From contig JAGQPX010000168.1 in the NCBI GenBank assembly GCA_020426505.1, positions 1 through 43,683 on the forward strand: a stretch of DNA of 43,683 nt, given 5' to 3'. Under the pieces are notes generated by a model. The model did no database searches and had not been told where the DNA came from. It saw only the letters and a list, made by a program, of their open reading frames with translations. This stretch comes from Planctomycetaceae bacterium. GTDB taxonomy: Bacteria > Planctomycetota > Planctomycetia > Planctomycetales > Planctomycetaceae. Within the stretch, counting starts at the first letter, position 1; each line of letters starts with the position of its first letter. Positions 35,324-43,201 of the stretch are shown one piece after another. The position numbers were made by a program, and so were the translations under genes.

Positions 35324-36886
35324 CTACTGGCCGCTCAACGACTGTCCTCGCAAGTCATCCCCGACATCGTATGTGGCGAAGTTCGAGAGTCCACCGGTCA
35401 GCAGCAAGCCATCGAGCTTCGCATTCGCTTGTGCCAGCGCCCCTAAGGCTGTGACGTATTTCAGATTGACGTCAAAGTAGGCTCGCCGTGCCGTCAGGAC
35501 GCGAAGAAAATCGAACTCCCCAGCCTCTTGAGCCGTCTGCATGAGCCCGAGCGTTTCTTCGGCCTTCGGAAGAATCGCCGTTTCATATTGTTGAACCGTT
35601 GCCTGTGCGATTTGGTATTCACGCAACACGCGAGCCAGCTCGCGTCGAATCTGCATCCGAAGCCGTTGGACGTTTTGCGTTGCCTCGCAATACTCGGCGT
35701 GTGCGGCTCGAATATTCCCTTGGTTCTTATTGTGCACCGGCAATGGCAAGCTGAGTTGGATATTCGCAAAATCGTCGCCGGTGCCGTCATCGTGTCCCAC
35801 GCCAAGTTGTGCAGTGATATTCGGGATCGCCTGAACGTTCTGTCGTTGTAGATTGGCACGGGCGCGATCGACACGGGCAATGGCCGATGCGAGCAGGGGG
35901 CTTTCCGAAACGATCTGTGAGTACACAGTTTCGGCGTCCCTCGCTAAGACCACCACATCGAGTCCGCCAACCAGATTGGTCGGAGCGAGGTCTGGAATTC
36001 CAATGATAGCCGCCACTTCTTTCCATGCAGCTTGGAATTCAAACTCTGCCTGCTGAATCGCGAGGTCGACTTCGCTCAGTTGAATCTCAGATTGGAGTAT
36101 ATCCGGCCGCGTTCCGACTTTGGCGGTCATACGTTCTTCAGAAATGCTCACTCCTTTGGCAGCGATTTCGCGGAAGTCTCGCGCTAGGCGCAGCCGATTC
36201 TGAGCCGCCAAAGCTTCATAAAACTGAACTCGAATGTCCGTTCGAACGCGCTGACGCTGCGCTTCAACCTGCCACATCACCGAGTTGACATCATGTCCAA
36301 TGACCTGCTGATTCCACGCCAGCTTGTCGCCTCGCACAAACTGCTGAGACACATACGCTCCATGCAACCCACCGGCTCCCTCGTTACCGATTTCTTCTCC
36401 GAAGTAGCCGACTGTCGGATTCGGCTTGAGCCCGACCTGAGTTTGAATGCCCGCCGCTTTGCTTGCTACAGCTGAAGCCTGCCGGATCGATGGATTATTC
36501 TGCAGGGCCAAGTCTTCCAGCGATTCGAGTGTCAACCCCTCACCTGCCCAACTGAATTCGCCGGGCTCCGGGAACGTTTCGACTTCCATTGTTGCGTCGC
36601 TGGTCTGAGGTTCACTTGTGTCGACCAACAACGGCGTTGTCGAGATCCCCTCTTCGTCCTGGTAGGCGACGGTCTCAACAGTGGACAGCGCCTCTGTCGG
36701 TTCAGTGGCATTGCCGCGAGATGCATTCTGCTGCTCGCTTGTCTCCAAATCGTGTGAGAGAGCCTGTTGAGCGGATGCGGAAGACTCATGCCGGACTGCA
36801 TAGCGGCTGCCTCTCGCCGAACAACCAGTGATCGACGTCAGGAGGCCTAAGAACAACAGAGTCCGAGTGAAAGAGTGAGCCATCAT
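35324..36886 (-). CDS. TolC-family outer-membrane efflux lipoprotein (CzcC/CusC-like)
   Basis: A 520-residue outer-membrane channel subunit. The lipobox SITGC puts the lipidated Cys at residue 22. After a low-complexity region of about 100 residues, two homologous OEP repeats follow. The first starts at LTLESLEDLALQNNPSIRQASAVASKAAG, with LKPNPTVGYFGEE; the second starts near AETVYSQIVSESPLLASAIARVDRARANLQRQ and contains IQLSLPLPVHNKNQGNIRAA. These features are typical of CzcC/CusC. It is the only channel gene in the window and may serve both RND pumps. An ATG pair opens the frame (ATGATG); the ribosome site is weak. Confidence 0.9.
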   Translation of the reverse strand: MMAHSFTRTLLFLGLLTSITGCSARGSRYAVRHESSASAQQALSHDLETSEQQNASRGNATEPTEALSTVETVAYQDEEGISTTPLLVDTSEPQTSDATMEVETFPEPGEFSWAGEGLTLESLEDLALQNNPSIRQASAVASKAAGIQTQVGLKPNPTVGYFGEEIGNEGAGGLHGAYVSQQFVRGDKLAWNQQVIGHDVNSVMWQVEAQRQRVRTDIRVQFYEALAAQNRLRLARDFREIAAKGVSISEERMTAKVGTRPDILQSEIQLSEVDLAIQQAEFEFQAAWKEVAAIIGIPDLAPTNLVGGLDVVVLARDAETVYSQIVSESPLLASAIARVDRARANLQRQNVQAIPNITAQLGVGHDDGTGDDFANIQLSLPLPVHNKNQGNIRAAHAEYCEATQNVQRLRMQIRRELARVLREYQIAQATVQQYETAILPKAEETLGLMQTAQEAGEFDFLRVLTARRAYFDVNLKYVTALGALAQANAKLDGLLLTGGLSNFATYDVGDDLRGQSLSGQ

Positions 36887-36950
36887 GGCAGTGATCCGTG
36901 CGAAACGAGGGTATTGGAAGAATGAGAAACGACATGTCGTTTCTCAGTTC

Positions 36951-37376
36951 CTAAACCAAAAGCCGCACCCCAAGATCAGCCTCGAACGGACCATCCCTGT
37001 CAGCCGTGCCAGGGACTGCACGGCAGTGGGGAGACGTCACCGCACGATCGTTGGCAATGACCCATTCGAAGATGGCCACCTGGATATCTCTGAGCCGAAG
37101 CGCTGCTCGCGGAGCAAGAATGATGTCGACGGCCCCTGCACAGAACGGGCACTGCTGTTCATGCGAGTCGTCGTCGTCAAGAGGCACGGGAGAGTCTGTG
37201 CTCCCTTTGCAGCATGAGCAATGTGAATGTGTGGCGGTTGACACGCACTGTGTCCGTCCCTGAGCAATCGATGTGCTCGCAGGAACAACTGCACAACATG
37301 GCGCGATCGTCTGAATGACGACGGCGAAGAGAAGAAGCCATGTATTGAAAGACTGACAAGACACAATCAATTCCAA
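36951..37376 (-). CDS. Exported Cys/His-rich protein, first gene of the metal block
   Basis: A 141-residue protein. The start is uncertain: TTG at 37376 (MELIVSCQSFNTWLLLFAVVIQTIAPCC) is used here because no ATG lies before the hydrophobic signal-like segment. After it come STATHSHCSCCKGS, an acidic DDDDSHE run and QQCPFCAGAVD; the CPFCAG motif recalls small exported proteins of metal operons (DUF2946-like in style, not confirmed). It lies 64 bases before the TolC-like gene and is probably the leading gene of the 20-kb minus-strand block. Function would be periplasmic metal binding. Confidence 0.5.
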   Translation of the reverse strand: MELIVSCQSFNTWLLLFAVVIQTIAPCCAVVPASTSIAQGRTQCVSTATHSHCSCCKGSTDSPVPLDDDDSHEQQCPFCAGAVDIILAPRAALRLRDIQVAIFEWVIANDRAVTSPHCRAVPGTADRDGPFEADLGVRLLV

Positions 37377-37817
37377 TCTGGAAATCCGTTTCCAAGGGCG
37401 GAACTACCCCCGTCGGTTTGATCGGACGAAGGAACCTAGCGGACTATCCAGAACGACCAACCCTCCGACGATTGGCACAACTAGATATCGTGTAGGCAGA
37501 ACGATCGTTGCAACCCGAAGCGATTACATAAGCAGGGCAAGCGGAGAAAAGGGCCTTGCAGAGCTCAACTTCGGGTTGCCCGGAGCATGCGTTGTCGAAA
37601 CGATCACAGCTTTCATCGTTTTGAACAAGCAGTGCTTGTCAGAAAAATGACCGGTGCATCCACTTCACGTTATGGCGAAGCGACTTTGTGAGCGGCTTGG
37701 CTTTGGCACACCTCTTGCTGAATCCACAACTTGACGCCCGATCAAAAAAGGGATGGTCTGCACATGACGTGCTTCGAAGTCTCGCCATCTGGTAAACCGA
37801 CTGAAGGACATGACACG
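37377..37817. other. Divergent intergenic region with a large inverted repeat
   Basis: About 440 bases between the minus-strand metal block and a plus-strand gene, so promoters of both should lie here. It contains GCAACCCGAAG (37510-37520) and its perfect complement (37569-37579) around a 48-base loop that itself has a GCAAG/CTTGC pair. No gene was recognised. No clear MerR-type dyad was found. Confidence 0.5.
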
Positions 37818-38486
37818 ATGCAGACATTGACAACTGGAACGGGAGCATTTCTGACAATGCTCGCTGCAATATCGACAACCACTTTCGCTCACGATGGACA
37901 CAATCACAGCCACGGAGGCGACCAACGCATTACCCTCCCCGAAACTAACCAACAACCGGGAGAGGTGACGAATGAAGCCCCTCCATTCGGAACGTTGCCC
38001 CCAGGGCATACACCAAACGATGGGCATGATCATGGAAATACGAACAACCAGCTTCCACAGCAACCAACCAGAGTTCCCAGCCGCGTGAATCCTCGCACCG
38101 ATTCCAATCCCTTCTATTCATCTCCGAATCGCTTCCTTCCCAACACAGGTGACGGAATCGGTCGATTCGATCGAGCGCCGACTCCCGAGTTCGCACCTCG
38201 TCAACAAGACAACTGGGGAAGACCAAACGCACCCTATTCTGGAGTTCCCAGCCCGTTTGGACGTGGTCTTCCATACAACGAGAGTGGGATTGGCCATGGT
38301 TGCTTATCCGGTTCGTGTTGTCCGCTCTCAGGCGGCTCTTCGCAACAATCAATTCCATTTCAATACTCTGGGTACGAGGATTCACCGTTAGCGATTCAAC
38401 GATGGAATGCCGACCAATGCCAACCTCCCGCAAACTACGACTGTGATAGATGCCGTAACTACCATTCGTGTCCGCTGAATCATTGA
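37818..38486 (+). CDS. Exported His-, Pro- and Asn-rich protein with Cys-rich tail
   Basis: A 222-residue protein from the ATG at 37818 (MQTLTTGTGAFLTMLAAISTTTFAHDG), with GAAGGA upstream; the open frame reaches 37731 but lacks a signal there. After the signal peptide come HDGHNHSHGGD and, further on, GHTPNDGHDHGN, both potential metal sites. The middle is disordered-looking, rich in Pro, Asn and Gln. The tail has GHGCLSGSCCPL and YDCDRCRNYHSCPLNH. It is transcribed away from the metal block and is probably a secreted or periplasmic metal binder. No family is recognised. Confidence 0.6.
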   Translation: MQTLTTGTGAFLTMLAAISTTTFAHDGHNHSHGGDQRITLPETNQQPGEVTNEAPPFGTLPPGHTPNDGHDHGNTNNQLPQQPTRVPSRVNPRTDSNPFYSSPNRFLPNTGDGIGRFDRAPTPEFAPRQQDNWGRPNAPYSGVPSPFGRGLPYNESGIGHGCLSGSCCPLSGGSSQQSIPFQYSGYEDSPLAIQRWNADQCQPPANYDCDRCRNYHSCPLNH

Positions 38487-38895
38487 TCATCGACTCGCAC
38501 AAAAAAAACGGTCGACGTCAGGGAGCTCGAACCCCGAACTCCCCTGTTGCATCTCTTGGTGATGAAGCAACGTGCTTCGACGAGGTATTTCCTGTGTCAG
38601 TACGATTGTCGTGAATGTGTGGCATTGAGTGTCGCCGACTGACGTCGGATATTTCCTGCCGCGCAACGGGAATCGTCGTGAGCACTCCCCTCTTCTCCGT
38701 GAGAAGGTCCACGAACAATGTGCTGATGAGAGGTCGGCATTGTTGCTTCAGGCAAAGGCTGGCAAGCCCCTTGTCCGAGTCGAGTGCCGCTTGTTGGAAG
38801 CAGGTTCGATGACTCGTCGTCGCTGGCACTCCGTCATCGGCATGTCATCGGGGTGAACGCCAGGCTGTCCTTGACTCCCTGAACCCTGTGGGGGT

Positions 38896-38917
38896 GTCAG
38901 CCTGCGGACAGGCTGAC
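38896..38917. repeat. Perfect inverted repeat in the possible origin region
   Basis: GTCAGCCTG and CAGGCTGAC, nine pairs around a CGGA loop. A related segment with CGACAGGCTG follows a few bases later, so the CAGGCTG core is repeated. Confidence 0.7.
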
Positions 38918-39033
38918 GTGACGCGATGTCCGACAGGCTGTGGGCAGGATGTGGTCCCCTGTCGGTGCCCGTGACAGCGATTTGATGACGTAGGCCGTTT
39001 GTGACTGATTCAAGCCGTGGAATGGCTGTCACC

Positions 39034-39069
39034 CACCCCGTGTCAGGGGACGGGATGACGGACGGGGTG
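39034..39069. repeat. Inverted repeat in the possible origin region
   Basis: CACCCCGT (39034-39041) and ACGGGGTG (39062-39069), eight pairs, 20-base loop. TGTCA follows each half in direct orientation (TGTCAG at 39041, TGTCAT at 39068). Confidence 0.6.
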
Positions 39070-39155
39070 TCATCAGGGGGACGTGCAATTTGCTTGACAG
39101 TCCGTCACGAATCGAGGCATCCTGTCGGTATATTTGCTGTCACCCCGCTGACGAT

Positions 39156-39962
39156 ATGACACCCGCTCCCATCCCCGGCTATCTCACCAAGAAAGAAGTG
39201 ACCGAACGCTATGGTCGCTCGCATCGCTCCCTCACGCGGGACTTCAGCACGGCCATCCGCATGGGGGATGAGGAGGTGCTGACGCATCTCAAGCTCCAGA
39301 CCGAGGACGGCACCGAGCGAGCGGGGACAGAAGTCACGCTGGAACAGATTCAACAGCTCTCGAACAACGGGCTGAGTCCGACATGGTATGTGGAAGGGGA
39401 GTGGGCGGCACAGAGATATGGCACTCGTGAGACTCCGGCCCCCGCGTCGACCGAGCCGCAGCCTGAGAAGATCCAGTCAGACGACGTGAGGTCGTCTGCA
39501 AGTCACGCAGATTCAGGAGAAGTGCTGCGACGGCTGGAGGCACAGATCACGGACCTCCAGCGGGACAAGGAGCAGCTCTATCAGGAGCTGACGATCAAGA
39601 ACGAACAGATCAAGCAGGCCAACGAGCGGACTCGTGAGTCAAACATTCTCATGAAGGAACTCCAATCGCTGCTCGCGAATGCTCAGCAGCGGGCCTTGCT
39701 ACCGGTGCCGCAGGATTCGGTCGAGCGAGCATCAGCACCATCGATCGATGCCTTTGCTGATGAAGAGGATACCGAACCGATCACGGTCAAGTCGTCTCCA
39801 ATTCCTTCGACTCAATCCGGATCATCCGTCAAGGCGAAGGGGAGTGGTCGCAAGAAGGCCAAGACCCCCCAAGCATCGACAACGCCGAAGTCAACTGACA
39901 GCAAACCCAAGTGGCACGAGATGCCGACATTTCGCAAACTGCTTTCCCGTCGCCAGGACTGA
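39156..39962 (+). CDS. Helix-turn-helix and coiled-coil protein coupled to the replication-like gene
   Basis: A 268-residue protein from the ATG at 39156 (MTPAPIPGYLTKKEVTERYGRSHRSLTRDF); the open frame starts at 39090, but that part is unlike the rest. Residues 8-30 look like a helix-turn-helix of excisionase or MerR style. Residues 121-180 form a long coiled coil (VLRRLEAQITDLQRDKEQLYQELTIKNEQI). The tail is Ser, Thr and Lys-rich and ends in a short conserved-looking segment (KWHEMPTFRKLL). Its stop overlaps the start of the next gene (TGATG), so the two are translationally coupled. A role as partition, copy-control or accessory initiation factor is possible but unproven. Confidence 0.6.
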   Translation: MTPAPIPGYLTKKEVTERYGRSHRSLTRDFSTAIRMGDEEVLTHLKLQTEDGTERAGTEVTLEQIQQLSNNGLSPTWYVEGEWAAQRYGTRETPAPASTEPQPEKIQSDDVRSSASHADSGEVLRRLEAQITDLQRDKEQLYQELTIKNEQIKQANERTRESNILMKELQSLLANAQQRALLPVPQDSVERASAPSIDAFADEEDTEPITVKSSPIPSTQSGSSVKAKGSGRKKAKTPQASTTPKSTDSKPKWHEMPTFRKLLSRRQD

Positions 39963-41449
39963 TGACAACCGCCACGGTCTCGTCAGCGGCAGTTTCGCAA
40001 CACACGCTCGACACGCAGTCGTTCACGGGCTTCGAGCCGCTGGATGCGAACTACCTCTACTGTCCGAATCAGTTTCTGGATGTCTGTCTTCCGAACTCAT
40101 CCCGCAGTGCCGTGCGGCTGGTCGCCTACATCCTCGATCAGACGCTGGGCTGGCTCGATCCGGACGGCAATCCCCGCAAGCAGAACATCACGGTGTCTTA
40201 CCAGCAGCTGATTGACGCAGCTGGTCTGAGTCGGGGGGCTATTCGCACGTCGATTGACGAGGCGGTTCAGGCACGCTTCATCCGCTGTATTCAAAAAGGC
40301 ACGTCCGCGAAGGAGGGGATGGCCGCTGAGAGTGCGGCCTATGCACTGCGCTGGGATGAATCAGGCACATATCACGATCAACCAGAGTCCTTTGCAGGTT
40401 TCTTCACCGGCGAGGGACACCGCACGCCCATCCCGAATGGGTTCATCCGGCACGTCATCCCACATGACACGTTGACCGTCACCAAAGTGGTCGGAACGGT
40501 GTTGCGACACACGGTCGGCTATCAGAACCAGTTCGGAGGTCGTCGCTCACAAGCCCCCCTGTCGTATCGCTTCATTCAGGAGTTCGCACACATCCCCGAT
40601 CCGAAGACGTTAAGGGAGGCACTCAGCTCAGCGATCGCCTCGCGGTATATCGTCTGTGTCGAAGAGGGGAGCTTTCATCCGCAGCAGGATCGCCGGCGGC
40701 CAGCGACCTACGCCGTGAACTGGCATCAGACAGCCAGATTGAAGGAGAGCGGTTCAAAAAACCCAGCAGCCGAGGAGCAGTCCAATAAACCCAGCAGCAG
40801 CGGTTCAAAAAACCCAGCAGCCGAGCGGTTCAAAAAACCCAGCAAAGAAAAGACAGAGCTAAAAGACAGTCTGAAACAACAACCGGCTGCTGCAGTCCGT
40901 TTGAGATTGTTGAGAAGTGCTGGTTTCGATGAACCGACTGCTCAGCGTTTGAGTCTCACCGCCACTACCGAGCAGATTCAACAACAGATCGACTGGCTAC
41001 CCCGTCGTAGTATCAGCCAGAACCGACTGGGCATGCTCCGGCGAGCGATCGAAGAGAACTGGTCAGAGCCGGAGCGTCCACCAGATGTGAAGGAGATCCT
41101 GCGTCAACAGCGAGAACGTGATCGACAGCAAATGGTGTTACAGCAGAAAGAGGAACGGCAAGCGAAACAGACCACGACTCAACGCATTCAGCACCGAGCC
41201 GAGCTGGAACAGGTCTGGAACAACCTCTCCTCCACGGAACAGAAGCGGATCGAAGCTAAAGCCTCTGCTCAGCAAGACAGCGAGACACTCCGCAAACTGT
41301 TCCGCACTTCTGACTCCCAACGCCTCCGCGAATGCCTCCGACAACTTGACCGGGAACGCACTCACGTTTGTCCCGGGCCTGCCTCCGCAGCGAAAGGCGG
41401 TAAGAAGTTTGTACATCAGTACCTGACGTTGCCCTCAGACTCCGCGTGA
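39962..41449 (+). CDS. Replication-initiator-like protein with two winged-helix domains
   Basis: A 495-residue protein from the ATG at 39962, which overlaps the upstream stop; a start at 39911 lies in the previous gene. Two similar DNA-binding halves are seen. Residues 28-110 read YLYCPNQFLDVCLPNSSRSAVRLVAYILDQTLGW, then ITVSYQQLIDAAGLSRGAIRTSIDEAVQARFI. Residues 156-236 read TPIPNGFIRHVIPHDTLTVTKVVGTVLRHTVGY, then APLSYRFIQEFA. This is the pattern of phage and plasmid replication proteins. A linker (262-300) holds repeated DNA. Residues 312-370 (LLRSAGFDEPTAQRL ... NRLGMLRRAIEENWSEP) match the C-terminal module of plasmid initiators that assess helicase loading or DNA binding. The end is Gln- and Arg-rich coiled coil. 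Initiator function is inferred. Confidence 0.65.
   Translation: MTTATVSSAAVSQHTLDTQSFTGFEPLDANYLYCPNQFLDVCLPNSSRSAVRLVAYILDQTLGWLDPDGNPRKQNITVSYQQLIDAAGLSRGAIRTSIDEAVQARFIRCIQKGTSAKEGMAAESAAYALRWDESGTYHDQPESFAGFFTGEGHRTPIPNGFIRHVIPHDTLTVTKVVGTVLRHTVGYQNQFGGRRSQAPLSYRFIQEFAHIPDPKTLREALSSAIASRYIVCVEEGSFHPQQDRRRPATYAVNWHQTARLKESGSKNPAAEEQSNKPSSSGSKNPAAERFKKPSKEKTELKDSLKQQPAAAVRLRLLRSAGFDEPTAQRLSLTATTEQIQQQIDWLPRRSISQNRLGMLRRAIEENWSEPERPPDVKEILRQQRERDRQQMVLQQKEERQAKQTTTQRIQHRAELEQVWNNLSSTEQKRIEAKASAQQDSETLRKLFRTSDSQRLRECLRQLDRERTHVCPGPASAAKGGKKFVHQYLTLPSDSA
40749..40844 (+). repeat. Iteron-like direct repeats inside the initiator-like gene
   Basis: GCGGTTCAAAAAACCCAGCA occurs exactly at 40749-40768, 40800-40819 and 40825-40844. 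A degenerate copy (AGTCCAATAAACCCAGCA) lies at 40779-40796. Successive spacings measured from the GGTTC position are 28, 23 and 25 bases. Copies one and two encode SGSKNPAA while the other two fall in a different reading frame (QSNKPSS, ERFKKPSK), so the DNA, not the peptide, is what is repeated. Confidence 0.8.
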
Positions 41450-41469
41450 ATCGCCGCTCCGATTCACGC
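41444..41469. terminator. Bidirectional terminator hairpin between convergent genes
   Basis: GCGTGAATCG (41444-41453) and CGATTCACGC (41460-41469) form a perfect ten-pair stem with a six-base loop. It includes the stop codon of the initiator-like gene (41447-41449) and lies just before the end of the convergent HEPN gene. AATTGTTAATCATTTT follows on the plus strand. Confidence 0.7.
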
Positions 41470-41474
41470 AATTG

Positions 41475-42050
41475 TTAATCATTTTCGTTAGTGGGTTGTG
41501 CGTTGAAGTCAGTGAAGCATTGCTCAAGGTTGTCGAGGAAATGACGTGCTTTCTTGTAGAGGTCGTAAATCTCGTCAAAAGTCTTCTCAAGCGCGTAGCT
41601 GCCGAAGTCCTGATGCACGAGTCGATTTCGCTCGCGTCCAATTTCGATAAACGCCTCAACTGAATCCGAAAATGCTTCGTCGTCCTTACAGCGTCGTTCC
41701 ATAAAGGCCTTAAAGTCGGAGCCAAAAAGTCGGAAGAACGGATTCCCGTTCGGTCTATCCCAATCGAAGTATGTGTGGTACTGCCGTTCTATGGCCTTGA
41801 TCCGAACGAACTCATTGAGCGGTAAAGTGCTGTGGCTCCATTGGTTGACCAACTCCGTGAGGATTGACACGAGACGTCGCTCGAAGAAACTCGCCGCTGA
41901 CAGAAGGAGACTCTTACGAAAGTTCTCCGATGCGACGTTCTGCATTGACAGATCGTCTTCTGGGATCACTGCCAGAATACAGAGAAAGTCGGTGTGTAAT
42001 TGATCAACGATTGTCACTTGTCTGTTGCCACTCAAAGCGCTGAAACACAT
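41475..42050 (-). CDS. HEPN-domain protein (MAE_28990/MAE_18760-like)
   Basis: A 191-residue all-helical protein. The sequence ENFRKSLLLSAASFFERRLVSILTELV, followed later by RERNRLVHQDFGSYAL, fits the MAE_28990/MAE_18760 group of HEPN proteins. The RNRLVH hexad (141-146) is the R-x4-6-H motif expected for HEPN ribonucleases. It overlaps the 3' end of the DUF262 gene by 19 bases, implying tight co-expression. HEPN proteins of this kind often act as RNA-cleaving toxins or effectors in defence and toxin-antitoxin systems. The reaction and target have not been deduced; the partner would be regulator or sensor. Confidence 0.78.
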   Translation of the reverse strand: MCFSALSGNRQVTIVDQLHTDFLCILAVIPEDDLSMQNVASENFRKSLLLSAASFFERRLVSILTELVNQWSHSTLPLNEFVRIKAIERQYHTYFDWDRPNGNPFFRLFGSDFKAFMERRCKDDEAFSDSVEAFIEIGRERNRLVHQDFGSYALEKTFDEIYDLYKKARHFLDNLEQCFTDFNAQPTNEND

Positions 42051-43201
42051 TTTCGGCCAATCTCGAGTCGCTTCTCAACGTTTGACGTAGTAGTAGATGC
42101 TTTCGTTGCGGCGTCCTGAAACTCGGCGTCCTCGGAGAGTGTTGTGATCTCGTCCATCGAAAGCTTGCCCTCCAGTGTTCGACGTTGCGAAAAAGCATCG
42201 TGTGACGCAGCAGTAAATACCGCTTCGATTAATGCAATGCTGAATCTTCCTGTCTTCTTGCTCAAAAATGCATTGGGTGGTAGTCCCGCCGCGCACTTGA
42301 GAAAGGAGCGAAACACCGAAGCAAGATACTCGTTTTGCTGTTCGTCGTGGGTCTGACACTTTTTGGAAAACTGGTTCAGGAACTTCACCATGGATGGTGC
42401 GTATTCAGCATGATCCACCAACATTGCGAACATTCGAAGAAGAATCTCCACGTCCTTTAAGTGTAGGTCGGGATTCACGGTCCCTAATATACGTCGCCAT
42501 CCGTCCTCCATGTTCAGATGCGTGAGGGTCTCGTAGAAATCCGAATGATAAAGACAGAGTCGAATCTCTTGTGCCGTGAGATTCATTCCGCCGGAGTTGA
42601 GGCGACTGAATATCTCAAAGACCGATGAGTCATCATTTTCAGGCGAATTCTGTTTGACAATCACGTTGCGAATCGGTCGCAGGTCTAGTTGAATCTTCAC
42701 GTCGCCGAGTGTGGAGTAAGATTTGCCCGCGAAAGGGTTTGGCTGATCTGGGAGCCTTGCGGGAAGTTGGAGCCGAAAGTTCGTGAAATATGCATCATCG
42801 TGCAAGACACCGTCTGGTATCTTTCCGTGCTCATCGAAGATGAGGCGTAGATCACCACGTTTCTCTCGTCGCGGATACCTCTGCTTGATGAAGTAATAGA
42901 TCGACATGAGGCGTTGTTGCCCGTCAATAACGAGAAACTTGTTCTTTGCCTTCTCATAGAGAAAGAGCTGGGGCACTGGGAGACCAAGGATCAGCGACTC
43001 GATAAGTTTCGACGAGCGCTTAACGTCCCAGACGAAGTGCCGCTGAAAACCAGGAATTACCACGGCACCGGAATCGATGAAATTGAATAGCGTGGAGACA
43101 TTGAAGTCATTTGGAGTCGACGTAATGTCGTACTCCCGAACTTGAATGTCCTCTTGTTCGGAGGCGTAATCGTCGAACCAATTCTCATTGTCTTGCGGCA
43201 T
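42032..43201 (-). CDS. DUF262 (GmrSD/ParB-like nuclease fold) protein
   Basis: A 389-residue protein. Signature segments of DUF262 are VVIPGFQRHFVWDVKRSSKLIESLILGLPVPQLFLYE (48-83) and VIDGQQRLMSIYYFI (91-105). In GmrSD-type systems this DGQQR motif belongs to a ParB/Srx-like nucleotide-binding and hydrolysing fold. RLNSGGMNLTAQEIRLCLYH (about 198-217) is another standard block. There is no HNH/DUF1524 nuclease domain behind it, which GmrD would supply; instead the next gene encodes a HEPN protein. The pair lies next to a replication-like module, as mobile defence modules often do. A role in phage defence is inferred from family and context. Confidence 0.85.
   Translation of the reverse strand: MPQDNENWFDDYASEQEDIQVREYDITSTPNDFNVSTLFNFIDSGAVVIPGFQRHFVWDVKRSSKLIESLILGLPVPQLFLYEKAKNKFLVIDGQQRLMSIYYFIKQRYPRREKRGDLRLIFDEHGKIPDGVLHDDAYFTNFRLQLPARLPDQPNPFAGKSYSTLGDVKIQLDLRPIRNVIVKQNSPENDDSSVFEIFSRLNSGGMNLTAQEIRLCLYHSDFYETLTHLNMEDGWRRILGTVNPDLHLKDVEILLRMFAMLVDHAEYAPSMVKFLNQFSKKCQTHDEQQNEYLASVFRSFLKCAAGLPPNAFLSKKTGRFSIALIEAVFTAASHDAFSQRRTLEGKLSMDEITTLSEDAEFQDAATKASTTTSNVEKRLEIGRKCVSAL

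Larger units (their letters stand above)
38487..39155. other. Repeat-rich non-coding region before the replication-like genes
   Basis: Nearly 670 bases without a convincing gene. A hairpin with one mismatch (GGGAGCTCG and CGAACTCCC, about 38520-38542) lies at the left. The right part, from 38890, has many TGTCA/TGACA pentamers, a perfect nine-pair hairpin at 38896-38917, and an eight-pair inverted repeat at 39034-39041 and 39062-39069. Such clustered repeats upstream of a possible initiator gene fit an origin or an autoregulatory region. Confidence 0.55.

Noticed and set aside
38520..38542. Possible tRNA T-arm
   Set aside because: The CTCGAACC segment only faintly resembles a T loop and no acceptor, D or anticodon arm can be placed around it.
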